Assembly (NCBI RefSeq): GCF_000519085.1
Contig: NZ_KI912577.1
Span: 1,803,331 to 1,867,330, forward strand
Direction of reading: 5' to 3'
From: Methylobacterium sp. 10
Lineage (GTDB): Bacteria; Pseudomonadota; Alphaproteobacteria; Rhizobiales; Beijerinckiaceae
Length of the DNA stretch: 64,000 bases
The number at the start of each line of letters is the position of its first letter. Positions within the stretch are counted from its first letter, which is position 1. Positions 27,565 to 36,038 of the stretch are shown here, piece after piece. The notes beneath the pieces are model-generated. The model saw only the letters and a list, made by a program, of their open reading frames with translations. It did no database searches and was not told the DNA's origin. The position numbers and the translations under genes are program-made.

Positions 27565-28494
27565 TCATGCGAAGACCAGCGTCGACAGTCGTCGCCGGCC
27601 GCGGATCGAAGCCTTGTCCATGAGGCCCCAGGCTTCGAAGAACGTGAGGAGCTGCTTACGGGCCGCCCCGTCGTTCCAGGTCTTGTCCCGCCGCTCGATC
27701 TCGATCAGTTCGTCCACCGCCTCGTCGCGCTTGCCAAGACCGTTGAGACCGAGGGCGAAATCGAACCGAGCTTGGTAATCGGCGGGATCGGCGGCGATGC
27801 GCTTCTGGAACACGCCGAGATCGCCGAGGGAGGCCGCCTGCTCGGCCAGCTCCACCGCCGCACGGATGCTCGCCAGGGCCGGATCGCCGGTCTTTTCCGG
27901 CGGCGCCATGTCGAGGATCTGGCGCGCGTTGGCGACCTCGCCGGAATCGAGCTGGATCTTCGCGAGAGCCGCGAGTGCGACGAGGTTTCCGGGCTCCTCG
28001 CCGAGCACCGCGGCATAAAGTTCGGAGGCTCCGGCGAGATCGCCTTCCCCGAGGGCGACCTCCGCCTCGGTCATCATCGCCTCAACTGGCGTCGGGCCGG
28101 CCGGACCGGAGAGCCGGGCAATGAATTCCTTGATCTCGCTCTCCGGCAGGGCTCCGACGAACCCATCCACGGGACGGCCCTTGTCGATGGCGATGACGGC
28201 GGGAATCGATTGCAATCCGAGTTGCTGGCTGATCTGCGACCAGATTGCCGGATTTTCGTCGATGTTCACCTTGGCGAGGATGACGGCGCCCTTGGCGGCG
28301 GTCACGGCCTTCTCCAGCAGGGGAGTCAGCTGCTTGCAGGGGCCGCACCACGTCGCCCAGAAATCCACCAGCACCGGCTGTTGCAGGGAGGCGGTGATGA
28401 CCTCGTCGCGGAATGTCGCGGTAGTGACGTCCTTGATGAGATTCGCGGGACCGCCGGCGGGACTCACCCCGGCGGTGGAAACGTCGTTCAGCAT
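27565..28494 (-). CDS. cnoX: Thioredoxin-fold co-chaperone CnoX/YbbN
   Basis: 309 residues. Thioredoxin domain 20-130 with active site WCGPC (C50, C53), then TPR-like repeats typical of YbbN (EGDLAGASELYAAVLGEEPG, then GLGKRDEAVDELIEIERRD). E. coli CnoX protects proteins from hypochlorous acid damage and hands them to GroEL/DnaK; its catalytic site there is SxxC. This copy keeps the full CxxC, as in Caulobacter-type homologues, so it may have reductase activity too. It is the first gene of an apparent operon with the Lon-N and Trm112-like genes. Confidence 0.9.
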   Translation of the reverse strand: MLNDVSTAGVSPAGGPANLIKDVTTATFRDEVITASLQQPVLVDFWATWCGPCKQLTPLLEKAVTAAKGAVILAKVNIDENPAIWSQISQQLGLQSIPAVIAIDKGRPVDGFVGALPESEIKEFIARLSGPAGPTPVEAMMTEAEVALGEGDLAGASELYAAVLGEEPGNLVALAALAKIQLDSGEVANARQILDMAPPEKTGDPALASIRAAVELAEQAASLGDLGVFQKRIAADPADYQARFDFALGLNGLGKRDEAVDELIEIERRDKTWNDGAARKQLLTFFEAWGLMDKASIRGRRRLSTLVFA

Positions 28495-28664
28495 GCCGTC
28501 CTCAACTCTCGCACTCGGGTCAACGGCACGGGAGCCGCCGGTGGCCGATCAGATTCGTCCTTGCCCTAGATGGGCGCCCCGCCTCGACGGGACCAGAGCG
28601 GTACTCGGGCTATTCGCACCATCCCGGCATGCACGCCTCTCGGCTGTCGCATTGAGGCACGGCC

Positions 28665-29141
28665 TCAGGGTTTCGGTGCGCCGGGGGGCGTCTTCGCGTC
28701 CGTGACAAAACGGGCTTCGTAACGGCCCTTTGCGGAGGTCGCCTCGCAGGTGATCGCGGTCTTGCCCTCCTGCGGATTGCTGAAGCTGCAAGACCCAACG
28801 GCCGCGAGCGGTCCACGAACCACGCCCTCGTCGGTCTTCTCGCCGGGAACGACGAGATTGATCGGTTGGAGCGCATCGGTTTCCTCTGTTCGCTCCTGCT
28901 GCGCCCCGCTGCCGCTAAAGCTCAGGGACCGGCCGTCCCAGGCGGAGAAGTCGAAACTCGTCCGGTTGCGGGACACGGTGTTCATCATCGTGTCCTTGCA
29001 GTTCTGGGTCACGTCCAATCCCGCCACGATCAGCTTCTCGCATGTACCTTCGAGCTTGATCGCGGTCTGGGCGCTTGCAGGACTTGCCATGGCGACAAGG
29101 ACGGCGAGGACGGGCAGGATGAGGGCGGTTGGTGGCTTCAT
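28665..29141 (-). CDS. Exported protein of unknown function
   Basis: 158 residues. Signal peptide 1-25 (cleavage ASA/QTA). The mature part has two cysteines near the start (CEKL, NCKD), then SFDFSAWDGRSLSFSGSG and a third and fourth cysteine (GSCSF, TCEAT), so two disulfides are likely. No domain was recognised. The ATG at 29141 gives a clean signal peptide; the longer open frame does not. It lies between cnoX and the glutathionyl-hydroquinone reductase gene, all on the minus strand. Confidence 0.65.
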   Translation of the reverse strand: MKPPTALILPVLAVLVAMASPASAQTAIKLEGTCEKLIVAGLDVTQNCKDTMMNTVSRNRTSFDFSAWDGRSLSFSGSGAQQERTEETDALQPINLVVPGEKTDEGVVRGPLAAVGSCSFSNPQEGKTAITCEATSAKGRYEARFVTDAKTPPGAPKP

Positions 29142-29200
29142 GGCGCTGATGTATGTCCGTCGTCGGATCTGTCGAGGGCAATGTCGCGAACGTCGCGGCG

Positions 29201-30178
29201 TCATGCGCCGAAGCGTAACGCCCTGTCGTTGGGAGCGTCGAGATCGAGCTCGGGGCCTTTCGGCACGATTCCCGTCGGATTCAGGGTCGGATGGCTCCCG
29301 TAATAGTGCTTCTTGATGTGGGTGAGGTTCACCGTGCCGGCGATGCCGGGCAGGGCATAGAGATCGCGCAGGTAGTGTGAGAGGTTCGGATAGTCAGCGA
29401 TCCGGCGCAGGTTGCACTTGAAGTGCCCGACATAGACCGGATCGAACCGCACCAGAGTTGTGAACAGGCGAATATCGGCCTCGGTCAGCGCCGCGCCGCA
29501 CAGGTACCGGGCCTTGCCCAGCCGCTCGTCGAGGGAATCGAGTTCGGCGAAGAGGGCATCGAAGGCTTCTTCGTAGGCGTCCTGCGTCGTCGCGAAGCCG
29601 GCCTTGTAGACCCCGTTGTTGACGGCATCGTACACGCGGGCGTTCACCGCATCGATCTCGCCGCGCAGGGCTTCCGGATAGAGGTCGGGGCCGGCGCCGC
29701 CGAACGCGTCGTTCAGCATGCGGATGATCTCGGACGATTCGTTCGAGACGATGGTGCGGCGCTGCTTGTCCCACAGGACGGGGACGGTGACGCGGCCGGT
29801 GAAGTCCGGCACCGCCTTCAGATAGACCTCGTAGAGGCGGTTCGCGCCGTTCACCGTGTCGGGGGTGGCGCCCGGTGAACCGCCGAAGAGCCAGCCTTCC
29901 GATCCCATATGCGGATCGACCACCGAGACTGTGATCGCCTCCTCCAGCCCCTTCAGGGCACGCATGATGAGGGTGCGGTGCGCCCAGGGGCAGGAGAGCG
30001 AGACGTAGAGATGATAGCGGCCGGCCTCACCCCGAAAGCCGCCCTCGCCGGATGGGCCGGGCTCGCCGTCGGCGGTGACCCAGTTGCGGAACTTGGCGTC
30101 CGTTCGCTTGAACCGGCCGCCGGTCTCCTTCGTGTCGTACCAGGCATCCTGCCAGGTGCCGTCGACCAGCAATCCCAT
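29201..30178 (-). CDS. yqjG: Glutathionyl-hydroquinone reductase (Xi-class GST, YqjG type)
   Basis: 325 residues, strongly similar to E. coli YqjG from the first residue (MGLLVDGTWQDAWYDTKETGG-type start). The catalytic cysteine is in LSCPWAHR (C63), the hallmark of glutathionyl-hydroquinone reductases, which strip glutathione from S-glutathionyl-hydroquinones. The NESSEIIRMLN and ALTEADIRLFTTLVRFDPVYVGHFKCN blocks are also family-specific. The ATG at 30178 was chosen by homology and has GGGAGA upstream. It is divergent from the 2H phosphoesterase gene with 105 bases between them. Confidence 0.93.
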   Translation of the reverse strand: MGLLVDGTWQDAWYDTKETGGRFKRTDAKFRNWVTADGEPGPSGEGGFRGEAGRYHLYVSLSCPWAHRTLIMRALKGLEEAITVSVVDPHMGSEGWLFGGSPGATPDTVNGANRLYEVYLKAVPDFTGRVTVPVLWDKQRRTIVSNESSEIIRMLNDAFGGAGPDLYPEALRGEIDAVNARVYDAVNNGVYKAGFATTQDAYEEAFDALFAELDSLDERLGKARYLCGAALTEADIRLFTTLVRFDPVYVGHFKCNLRRIADYPNLSHYLRDLYALPGIAGTVNLTHIKKHYYGSHPTLNPTGIVPKGPELDLDAPNDRALRFGA

Positions 30179-30283
30179 CCGTCGTCTCCCACCAGACTCT
30201 CCGATAGCGAGATGAGCCATGAGCAGCCTGTCGGAAAGAGAAAAATGGCGGGAACAGGTCTGCGTCCGTACGGTTTGCCGGCG

Positions 30284-30820
30284 ATGAGCACCTTGCCCGA
30301 TGCGCCCACGGCCGATCCGCTGATCCTCACCCTGGAGATGGACCCGGAGACCTTCGCGCATTTCGACGGGCTGAGACGGCGGCATTTCCCGCAAAAGCTC
30401 AACGTCATTCCGGCCCACGCCACCCTGTTCCACCACCTGCCGGGCCTGGAGGAGGAGGGCATCGCAGCGTTCCTATCCGAACTCACGGCGGAGCGGGAAC
30501 CGGCGGAGGTCGCCGTCACCGACCTTCGCTTCATGGGGCGCGGCGTCGCCTTCGCCATCGCCTCCGACGCCATGTTCCGGCTTCGCGACGAGATCGCCAG
30601 GCGCTACGCGGAGGCTTTGACCGCGCAGGATCGGCAGGGCTGGCGGCCCCACATCACCGTCCAGAACAAGGTCGCACCGGATGTCGCCCGCGCCCTGCAT
30701 CACACGCTGGAGCGCGATTTCGAGCCGTTCCGATTCACCTCCCCGGGGCTGATCCTCTGGCGCTACCTCGGTGGGCCGTGGCAACAGCGGGGACGCTTCG
30801 CCTTCGGGCGGCATCGATGA
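30284..30820 (+). CDS. 2H phosphoesterase (2'-5' RNA ligase-like)
   Basis: 178 residues. Two HxTx motifs mark the 2H phosphoesterase fold: HATLF (45-49) and HITVQ (123-127). Relatives hydrolyse cyclic phosphodiesters or act as 2'-5' RNA ligases (ThpR, YjcG groups); the real substrate here is unknown. An in-frame ATG at 30245 would add 13 residues. Its stop codon overlaps the start of the PAP2 gene (ATGA), so the two are translationally coupled. Confidence 0.85.
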   Translation: MSTLPDAPTADPLILTLEMDPETFAHFDGLRRRHFPQKLNVIPAHATLFHHLPGLEEEGIAAFLSELTAEREPAEVAVTDLRFMGRGVAFAIASDAMFRLRDEIARRYAEALTAQDRQGWRPHITVQNKVAPDVARALHHTLERDFEPFRFTSPGLILWRYLGGPWQQRGRFAFGRHR

Positions 30821-31614
30821 GCGAGGAGCCACGAACCGATGACGAAGGCCCCAGCATGAAGGCGCCCCTCCCGACCTATCTCCAGCATCCGCTATTCAGC
30901 CACGCCACGGCCCTATGGCTGCGCCTGCGCCTCAACGAGGTCGGCCCCCTCGTGGCGTTGTTGGGCGTGAGCTTCCTCGGCTACGCCTTCTTCTTCCTCG
31001 CCGACGAGGTCGGGGAGGGGTCCACCGAGGCGCTCGACCGCAAGATTCTGCTCGCCCTGCGCAACCCCGCCGACCTGTCAGACCCCATCGGGCCTCGCTG
31101 GCTCGAGGAGACCATGCGCGACATCACGGGCCTCGGCAGCGTCTTCACCATAACCTTCGTCACCCTGAGCGCGGTCGCCTACCTAGCGCTGACCCGGCGG
31201 CATCGCATCGCCGCCTTCGTGCTCGGCGCCATCGGCGGGGGATTGCTCGTCTCCACGGTGCTGAAGATGTTCTACCATCGGCCGCGGCCGGATCTCGTCC
31301 CGCACGGCATGGACGTGTTCACCGCGAGCTTTCCCAGCGGCCACGCGATGATGTCCGCCATCGCCTACCTCACCCTGGCGACGCTGCTTGCCCGCGTCGA
31401 TCCGAACCGGTCAGTGAAGGTGCTGGTCCTTATCCTCGGCGTTGGGATGACGCTCATCGTAGGTGTGAGCCGGATCTATCTCGGAGTGCACTGGCCGAGC
31501 GACGTCCTGGCCGGCTGGTGCATCGGCGCGGCCTGGGCCTCCCTATGCTGGTTCGTGGCGCTGATCCTCCAGCGCAGGGGCGAAGTCGAGTCCCCCGATC
31601 CTCCGCCGGGCTGA
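30817..31614 (+). CDS. PAP2-type membrane phosphatase
   Basis: 265 residues, about six membrane helices. The three motifs of the PAP2 superfamily are complete: K150...HRPRPDL, PSGH (173-176) and SRIYLGVHWPSD (218-229) with the catalytic histidine. Such enzymes dephosphorylate lipid phosphates such as phosphatidic acid or undecaprenyl pyrophosphate on the periplasmic side. The N-terminal 45 residues are cytoplasmic. The start overlaps the 2H phosphoesterase stop by four bases. rppH begins about 105 bases downstream. Confidence 0.9.
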   Translation: MSEEPRTDDEGPSMKAPLPTYLQHPLFSHATALWLRLRLNEVGPLVALLGVSFLGYAFFFLADEVGEGSTEALDRKILLALRNPADLSDPIGPRWLEETMRDITGLGSVFTITFVTLSAVAYLALTRRHRIAAFVLGAIGGGLLVSTVLKMFYHRPRPDLVPHGMDVFTASFPSGHAMMSAIAYLTLATLLARVDPNRSVKVLVLILGVGMTLIVGVSRIYLGVHWPSDVLAGWCIGAAWASLCWFVALILQRRGEVESPDPPPG

Positions 31615-31719
31615 CTCGGTACCGAGGTTTTGCCGACGGGCGGTACAAAGCGAGCGCTTTCGCGCGATCGTCCCGTGAACTGCCTCTCGCCGCATTGCGG
31701 GCCATCGTCGCGCTGACCT

Positions 31720-32292
31720 ATGATCCCGCCAATGAAGTTCACCGTCCCCGAACCCGACCTGCCGTATCGGCCCTGCGTCGGAATCATGCTCATCGCCCCA
31801 CCGGGGTCCGTCTTCATCGGCCGTCGCCGTCACGAGGCCGGGCCGGAGCATGTGCAGGGCGACCTCGCCTGGCAGATGCCGCAGGGTGGAATCGATGAGG
31901 GGGAGGCTCCTCTCGCAGCGGCCCTGCGCGAACTGCACGAGGAGACCAACGTCTCGGCCGGCTCGGTCGTGCTCCTCGGGGAGACGGCCGGCTGGCTCGC
32001 CTACGACCTGCCGCCCGCCGTGCTGAAACAGGCCTGGAAGGGCCGTTATCGTGGGCAGACGCAGAAGTGGTTCGCCTTCGGTCTCGTCGGGGACGAGGCG
32101 GAGATCGATGTGCTCTCACCCGGCGGCGGCCTGCACAAATCCGAGTTCGATGCCTGGCGTTGGGAGCCCATGGACGGATTGGCCAACCTCATCGTGCCGT
32201 TCAAGCGGCCGGTCTACGAGGCCGTGGTCGCCGAGTTCGCGGACTTCTCCGGGTGGAGTGAGCGGGCGCAGAGGGCTGCACTGTCGCGATGA
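31720..32292 (+). CDS. rppH: RNA pyrophosphohydrolase RppH
   Basis: 190 residues, Nudix hydrolase. RppH removes pyrophosphate from 5'-triphosphate RNA and so starts mRNA decay. The domain begins [11 protein letters not shown], and the Nudix box GGIDEGE...RELHEETNV spans about 56-78. Q-rich QMPQGG before it and [10 protein letters not shown] at the end are family features. ATGs at 31720 and 31732 are both possible and neither has a clear ribosome binding site. Its stop overlaps the start of the DUF2939 gene (ATGA). Confidence 0.92.
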   Translation: MIPPMKFTVPEPDLPYRPCVGIMLIAPPGSVFIGRRRHEAGPEHVQGDLAWQMPQGGIDEGEAPLAAALRELHEETNVSAGSVVLLGETAGWLAYDLPPAVLKQAWKGRYRGQTQKWFAFGLVGDEAEIDVLSPGGGLHKSEFDAWRWEPMDGLANLIVPFKRPVYEAVVAEFADFSGWSERAQRAALSR

Positions 32293-32963
32293 TGCGATTG
32301 TGGTGGATCCCGATTTCACTGTTTCTGACGTGGTTCGTCTTCACGTTGACGCCGTTCTGGATGCTCTATGACCTCGCCTCGGCGGTGCAGGCGCGGGACG
32401 TCGGCTACGTCGAGCGGCACGTCAACTTCCGCATATTGCGCCAATCCATGATCCGGCAGATCTCAGCCGCCGCCTCTCAGCCGAGAGGTCAGCCCGGTTC
32501 CGAGGTCGAACTCTCCCGGGATCGGCAGCGGTTGATCGAGGCTGCGGCGGCCCTGGCCGAACCCCTGACCGAATCCCTGGTGACGGCACAGTCGGTCATC
32601 GATCTCCTTGATGACGGCATTCCGCAATCCCTCGATCTTGGCCCCCTCGGCGGCGATGCCGCCGGTTCCGACGCCGAGCGCAAGATCGACGCCCCCGCCG
32701 GATTGAGGATCGACACGATCTCCCGGCTGATTCCGTACTACCTCTCATCGGAGATGCGAGGATTTCGCACCCTCGTCATTGCCGTACCACCCGAGGCGTC
32801 CCGGTCGCAGCGGTTTCGCTTGCGCCTTCGCCTGCGAGGGTGGTCGTGGCGGCTGGTGGAGATCGAACTGCCGAGCGACTTGCGCTTCCGGATCGCCAGC
32901 AAGGTCGCCCGCGCGAGCAGCCGTACAGACCAGGATGCCGCACCACCGCCCCCCCTGCGCTGA
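32289..32963 (+). CDS. DUF2939 family membrane-anchored protein
   Basis: 224 residues. One N-terminal membrane segment ([20 protein letters not shown]) followed by the DUF2939 signature [19 protein letters not shown] and a periplasmic helical region, with a basic C-terminal part ([20 protein letters not shown]). The function is unknown. It is translationally coupled to rppH by a four-base overlap. A strong hairpin lies 62 bases downstream. Confidence 0.8.
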   Translation: MMRLWWIPISLFLTWFVFTLTPFWMLYDLASAVQARDVGYVERHVNFRILRQSMIRQISAAASQPRGQPGSEVELSRDRQRLIEAAAALAEPLTESLVTAQSVIDLLDDGIPQSLDLGPLGGDAAGSDAERKIDAPAGLRIDTISRLIPYYLSSEMRGFRTLVIAVPPEASRSQRFRLRLRLRGWSWRLVEIELPSDLRFRIASKVARASSRTDQDAAPPPPLR

Positions 32964-33025
32964 GCAGATTTCGCGAAGGGTGTCGTCAGTCTTGCGCGGG
33001 ATGGACCTGCGATCCTCCAAGCCAT

Positions 33026-33057
33026 GCACACCGCGCGTCGAGAGACGCGCGGTGTGC
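33026..33057. terminator. Strong bidirectional terminator hairpin
   Basis: A perfect 14-bp inverted repeat (33026-33039 and 33044-33057, arms GCACACCGCGCGTC / GACGCGCGGTGTGC) with the four-base loop GAGA, a GNRA-type tetraloop. It lies between two convergent genes, only three bases beyond the stop of the minus-strand ROK gene, and can serve both strands. No U-tract follows on either side. Confidence 0.7.
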
Positions 33058-33060
33058 TCC

Positions 33061-34140
33061 TCAATGCACCGTGTCGGGAAGCCGCCGGTTCGTGAAGCGG
33101 GCATTGCCGAGGCCGGTACCGATGGTGAGCACGCCCCACCGCGCGACGCCCCTCATGTCCGACATGGCGGAGAGGCCCTGCACCACGGCATCGTTGTGCA
33201 TCAGCACCACGGTGTCGTGATCCCCGATGGTGGGGATGGCGTCCACCAGCCGTTCGGCGAGGTTGAAACGGCTGCTCTCCCAGTCGCCGGGCAAGTTCTG
33301 TCCACCCCGTTCGATGGTCCCGTCGGCGGCGATGACGCCCGGGCACCCGACTCCGATGAAGGGGGCGAGTTTCAGGCGCGAGCGCTCGGCCCGCGAGATC
33401 AGGTCGTTCAGCATCGCGATCAGGCGGTCGACCGCCTCGTCGCGGCTCGGGGCCGGGTCCTCGTCGCGGTGGCGCCAGAGCTCCGAGCGCCAGATCTCGG
33501 CGCGCGACAGGTCGGAGGCCTTCTTCAGGTTCGTGGTAACGACCCCCGCCCGGATGTTGCTGCCTCCGATATCGACGGCGAGCAGGCTGTCGTAGCCGGA
33601 AAAGATCCAGGACGGCGCGAGGTGAACTGCCCCGATCAGCCCGGCCTCGTCCGGATGATGGCGGATGGGTTCGAGGTTCAGGGCGAGGCCGCCGGCACGG
33701 AGGACCACGCTGGCCCTATCGATGGCGAGCCGTCCAGCGAGGCTGTCGCTGAAACCGCCGCCGACGACGATGCTCTGCGTATCGCGCCACCCCTTCTGAC
33801 GCAGGAAGCGCCGTACTACGGTCGCGAGTTCCTGGGCGAATTCCTCGATCGCGCCGAAGACCACGCCAGCGGCCAGCGGGGGGCCGTCGATCAAGAGATC
33901 GTCGAGGCGCCGCTTACTGAAATCGTGGCTCGCCTTCGCGCCCAGGGGATCGGGGCCGAGCTTGCGTAGCTTCTCGCGCCAATCCTCGACGAGATCGCGG
34001 AAAGCCTTCTTCGATACGCGGTCACCGACGAAGCCCTCGCCATTCTTCAGTTCGATGTTGTAGTCGTCGAGGATGACCGAGGGCAGGTCGCTCGGCGCGT
34101 GGGAAAGGCTCGATCCACGCGTTACCGTATCCGTGCCCAT
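33061..34140 (-). CDS. ROK/hexokinase-fold protein with circularly permuted motif order
   Basis: 359 residues. All core motifs of a ROK sugar kinase are recognisable but in rotated order. First come the C-terminal elements of a normal ROK protein: VVGGGF (125-130, adenosine motif) and GLIGAVHL (167-174). Then follow the N-terminal elements: DIGGSN (190-195, phosphate-1), GCPG (265-268), the catalytic candidate HND (315-317) and TIGTGLGNA (339-347, phosphate-2), after which the protein ends. The zinc site CxCGxxGCxE of ordinary ROK kinases is absent. Residues 1-100 (for example DPLGAKASHDFSKRRLDDL) are not recognised. All nucleotide-binding parts are kept, so kinase activity on an unknown sugar is plausible. 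No sugar transporter is nearby. No signal peptide. Confidence 0.8.
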   Translation of the reverse strand: MGTDTVTRGSSLSHAPSDLPSVILDDYNIELKNGEGFVGDRVSKKAFRDLVEDWREKLRKLGPDPLGAKASHDFSKRRLDDLLIDGPPLAAGVVFGAIEEFAQELATVVRRFLRQKGWRDTQSIVVGGGFSDSLAGRLAIDRASVVLRAGGLALNLEPIRHHPDEAGLIGAVHLAPSWIFSGYDSLLAVDIGGSNIRAGVVTTNLKKASDLSRAEIWRSELWRHRDEDPAPSRDEAVDRLIAMLNDLISRAERSRLKLAPFIGVGCPGVIAADGTIERGGQNLPGDWESSRFNLAERLVDAIPTIGDHDTVVLMHNDAVVQGLSAMSDMRGVARWGVLTIGTGLGNARFTNRRLPDTVH

Positions 34141-34291
34141 GCTCGATCGATCCTTTCAGAAAGAGAGTAATGCCGGCCGTCAAGGTCCGGCCGCACTGGC
34201 CCGCCGAGAAGATTCGGCATGGCCAGCGGTGCAAGCGTTCTCGTCGCGCGGGTGTTCCCTCGGCGACGCGTTCCACATCTCGCGAGAGGGG

Positions 34292-34675
34292 CTACTTCGA
34301 CTTGGCGGGAACGGTCTCGCCGGGGGGCGCCTTCGGTTGGCGGGCCTCCATCAGGTCCTCCGCCTTCTCTTCGTCGGTATCGCCACTCTGCTCGATCGCC
34401 TTCTCGGGGTTGGTGGCAAGCGCCTTGATGATCGCGACGAGGCGATCGCACTCGCCCTCGTACTTGTACGTCTCGAGGATGATCGCAGCGTCGCGCAGGG
34501 TGCGCAGGTCGCGCACCGCCTGCTTGTTGGCAGTCTCTCGAAGCTCGGACTTGTCGGCGATAGCCTCTTCGAGCTTCGCCCCCTTCACGTCGCACGCGGC
34601 CTTGGCGTTTCCTGTCGTATAGGCGCTGAGCGTCGTGGCGAAGAGGACGAGAGCGGTGGCGAGCAGGGTACGCAT
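34292..34675 (-). CDS. Small exported protein of unknown function
   Basis: 127 residues. Signal peptide 1-26 (cleavage NAKA/ACD). The mature part is mostly helical and charged, with two cysteines (CDVKGAKLEEAIADKSELRE as first block, then GECDRLVAIIKAL) that could form a disulfide. The C-terminal 35 residues are Glu/Lys/Pro-rich. No family recognised. The 151 bases between it and the ROK gene contain a weak GCCGG/CCGGC hairpin (34173-34195) and no other feature. Confidence 0.6.
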   Translation of the reverse strand: MRTLLATALVLFATTLSAYTTGNAKAACDVKGAKLEEAIADKSELRETANKQAVRDLRTLRDAAIILETYKYEGECDRLVAIIKALATNPEKAIEQSGDTDEEKAEDLMEARQPKAPPGETVPAKSK

Positions 34676-34714
34676 GGGGGAGGGGGCTCCGGGAGTGATG
34701 GGGCGCGGTTGCGC

Positions 34715-35143
34715 TCAGGCGTAGTGGGGGAAACGGCGCAGGAGGCCATTGGCGAGGGCGATGAGCTGGCTCGGGCGGTAGGGCTTCGGCACGAAGATTG
34801 ATTCCGTCACCGCATCCGCCTGCGAGAGGCTCCCACGTCCGCCCGACGTGTAGATGACCGGAAGGTTCGGACGCAGGCGCCGCGCCCGGCGGGCAAGGGA
34901 GAGGCCATTGGTGTTGCGGGCCAAATCGATATCGGTGAAGAGCAGATCGACCCGTTCCCGAGCCAGGATGTCCTCGGCCTCCTCGGCATCGGCGGCGCTG
35001 AGGACGCGATAGCCTTCGTCGATGAGAGCTTCGACGGCTAGTTCGCACACCATGGCTTCATCCTCCACCACCAGAACGGTTTCGGATCCGCGGACGGAGC
35101 CGAAGTTTGGCAGCGCAGAGGCAGCGTAAGCGACAGGGATCAT
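34715..35143 (-). CDS. Single-domain response regulator
   Basis: 142 residues: a short N-terminal extension and one REC domain (VLVVEDEAMVCELAVEALI; phospho-acceptor aspartate in LLFTDIDLA; TSG in place of the usual Thr/Ser switch; lysine in FVPKPYRPSQL). It resembles the stand-alone regulators coupled to HWE/HisKA_2 kinases in this order. No kinase gene is adjacent. The ATG at 35143 has GGAG upstream on the minus strand. It is 39 bases upstream of the exported-protein gene on the same strand. Confidence 0.85.
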   Translation of the reverse strand: MIPVAYAASALPNFGSVRGSETVLVVEDEAMVCELAVEALIDEGYRVLSAADAEEAEDILARERVDLLFTDIDLARNTNGLSLARRARRLRPNLPVIYTSGGRGSLSQADAVTESIFVPKPYRPSQLIALANGLLRRFPHYA

Positions 35144-35335
35144 GACGCAACTCCAACTCACCCGGGGCGGGACGAGAAGCCCGACGCCGGATCGTCACAC
35201 CAACGGGAGTGGCGGCCGCGATGTTCGGTCCCGTTCACTCGAATTGCGCGGACTTGGTAAGCAATGCCTTAACCCTACCGGACCGGCCTCGGTCGTCCCG
35301 GGACGGAATGGGGCGGCGGGACAGCGCACGCTCCC

Positions 35336-35365
35336 ATGAGCCGGACCTTGTCATGAGCCGGACCT
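35336..35365 (+). repeat. 13-bp direct repeat over a start codon
   Basis: ATGAGCCGGACCT occurs at 35336-35348 and again at 35353-35365, period 17. The second copy contains the start codon of the DUF1275 gene. The period is not a multiple of three, so the first ATG is out of frame and would begin a different reading frame. It looks like a recent small tandem duplication. Confidence 0.8.
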
Positions 35366-36024
35366 GGCATCTCGGCTTCGGCCTTGTCCTCACCGCGCTG
35401 GCCGGCTACGTGGACGCCCTCGGGTTCATCCGGCTGGGCGGCCTGTACACCTCGTTCATGAGTGGCAACACCACCCAGTTCGCCGTGGCGATGGGGCACG
35501 ACACGCCCCTCCTGGCGATCCTGCCGGCTCTTCTCATATTCGCTTTCTTCCTCGGCAGCCTGTGCGGTGGCGGGCTCTCGGCGCTGACCCCGGCCCGGTG
35601 GAGCACCTCGGTTCTCCTCGGCTTCGAGACCGTCCTGATATCCGGCGCCTATCTCACGGCGGTGGAGGACCCGAGCCCCGGCCACGCCTCGCTGCTTCTC
35701 GCCCTCGCCATGGGCGCGCAAAACGCCGCCCTCGCCCATGTCCAGGGGTTCCGAGCTGGCACCACCTTCGTCACGGGGGCGCTGTTCAGCACCGGCCAGA
35801 AGCTCGCTTCCGCGCTCGCGGGGCGAGGACCCCGCTTTGGCTGGGTGGGCGACGGCCTCGTCTGGCTCTCGCTGCTGTGCGGTTCACTGCTCGGGGCGGT
35901 CGCCTATGGCCGCTTCGCGTTGTATGCCCTCGCCATTCCCGCCGGCATCGCCGGTTGTCTCACCCTGGTCGCGACGGTCATGACGGTGCTGAAATCGGCG
36001 CCGGACGCTGCGTCTGCGTCCTGA
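35353..36024 (+). CDS. DUF1275 (YoaK) family membrane protein
   Basis: 223 residues, about six membrane helices. Family features: GYVDALGFIRLGGLYTSFMS, GNTTQ, then AMGAQNAALAHVQGFRAGTTFVTGAL. DUF1275/YoaK proteins are distributed through proteobacteria and have no firmly established function. The ATG at 35353 is chosen because the first helix begins right after it; the frame is open further upstream without conserved sequence. A 13-bp duplication covers the start. The WD40 gene follows after 14 bases. Confidence 0.85.
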   Translation: MSRTWHLGFGLVLTALAGYVDALGFIRLGGLYTSFMSGNTTQFAVAMGHDTPLLAILPALLIFAFFLGSLCGGGLSALTPARWSTSVLLGFETVLISGAYLTAVEDPSPGHASLLLALAMGAQNAALAHVQGFRAGTTFVTGALFSTGQKLASALAGRGPRFGWVGDGLVWLSLLCGSLLGAVAYGRFALYALAIPAGIAGCLTLVATVMTVLKSAPDAASAS

Positions 36025-36038
36025 GAGGTTCTTAGCCG

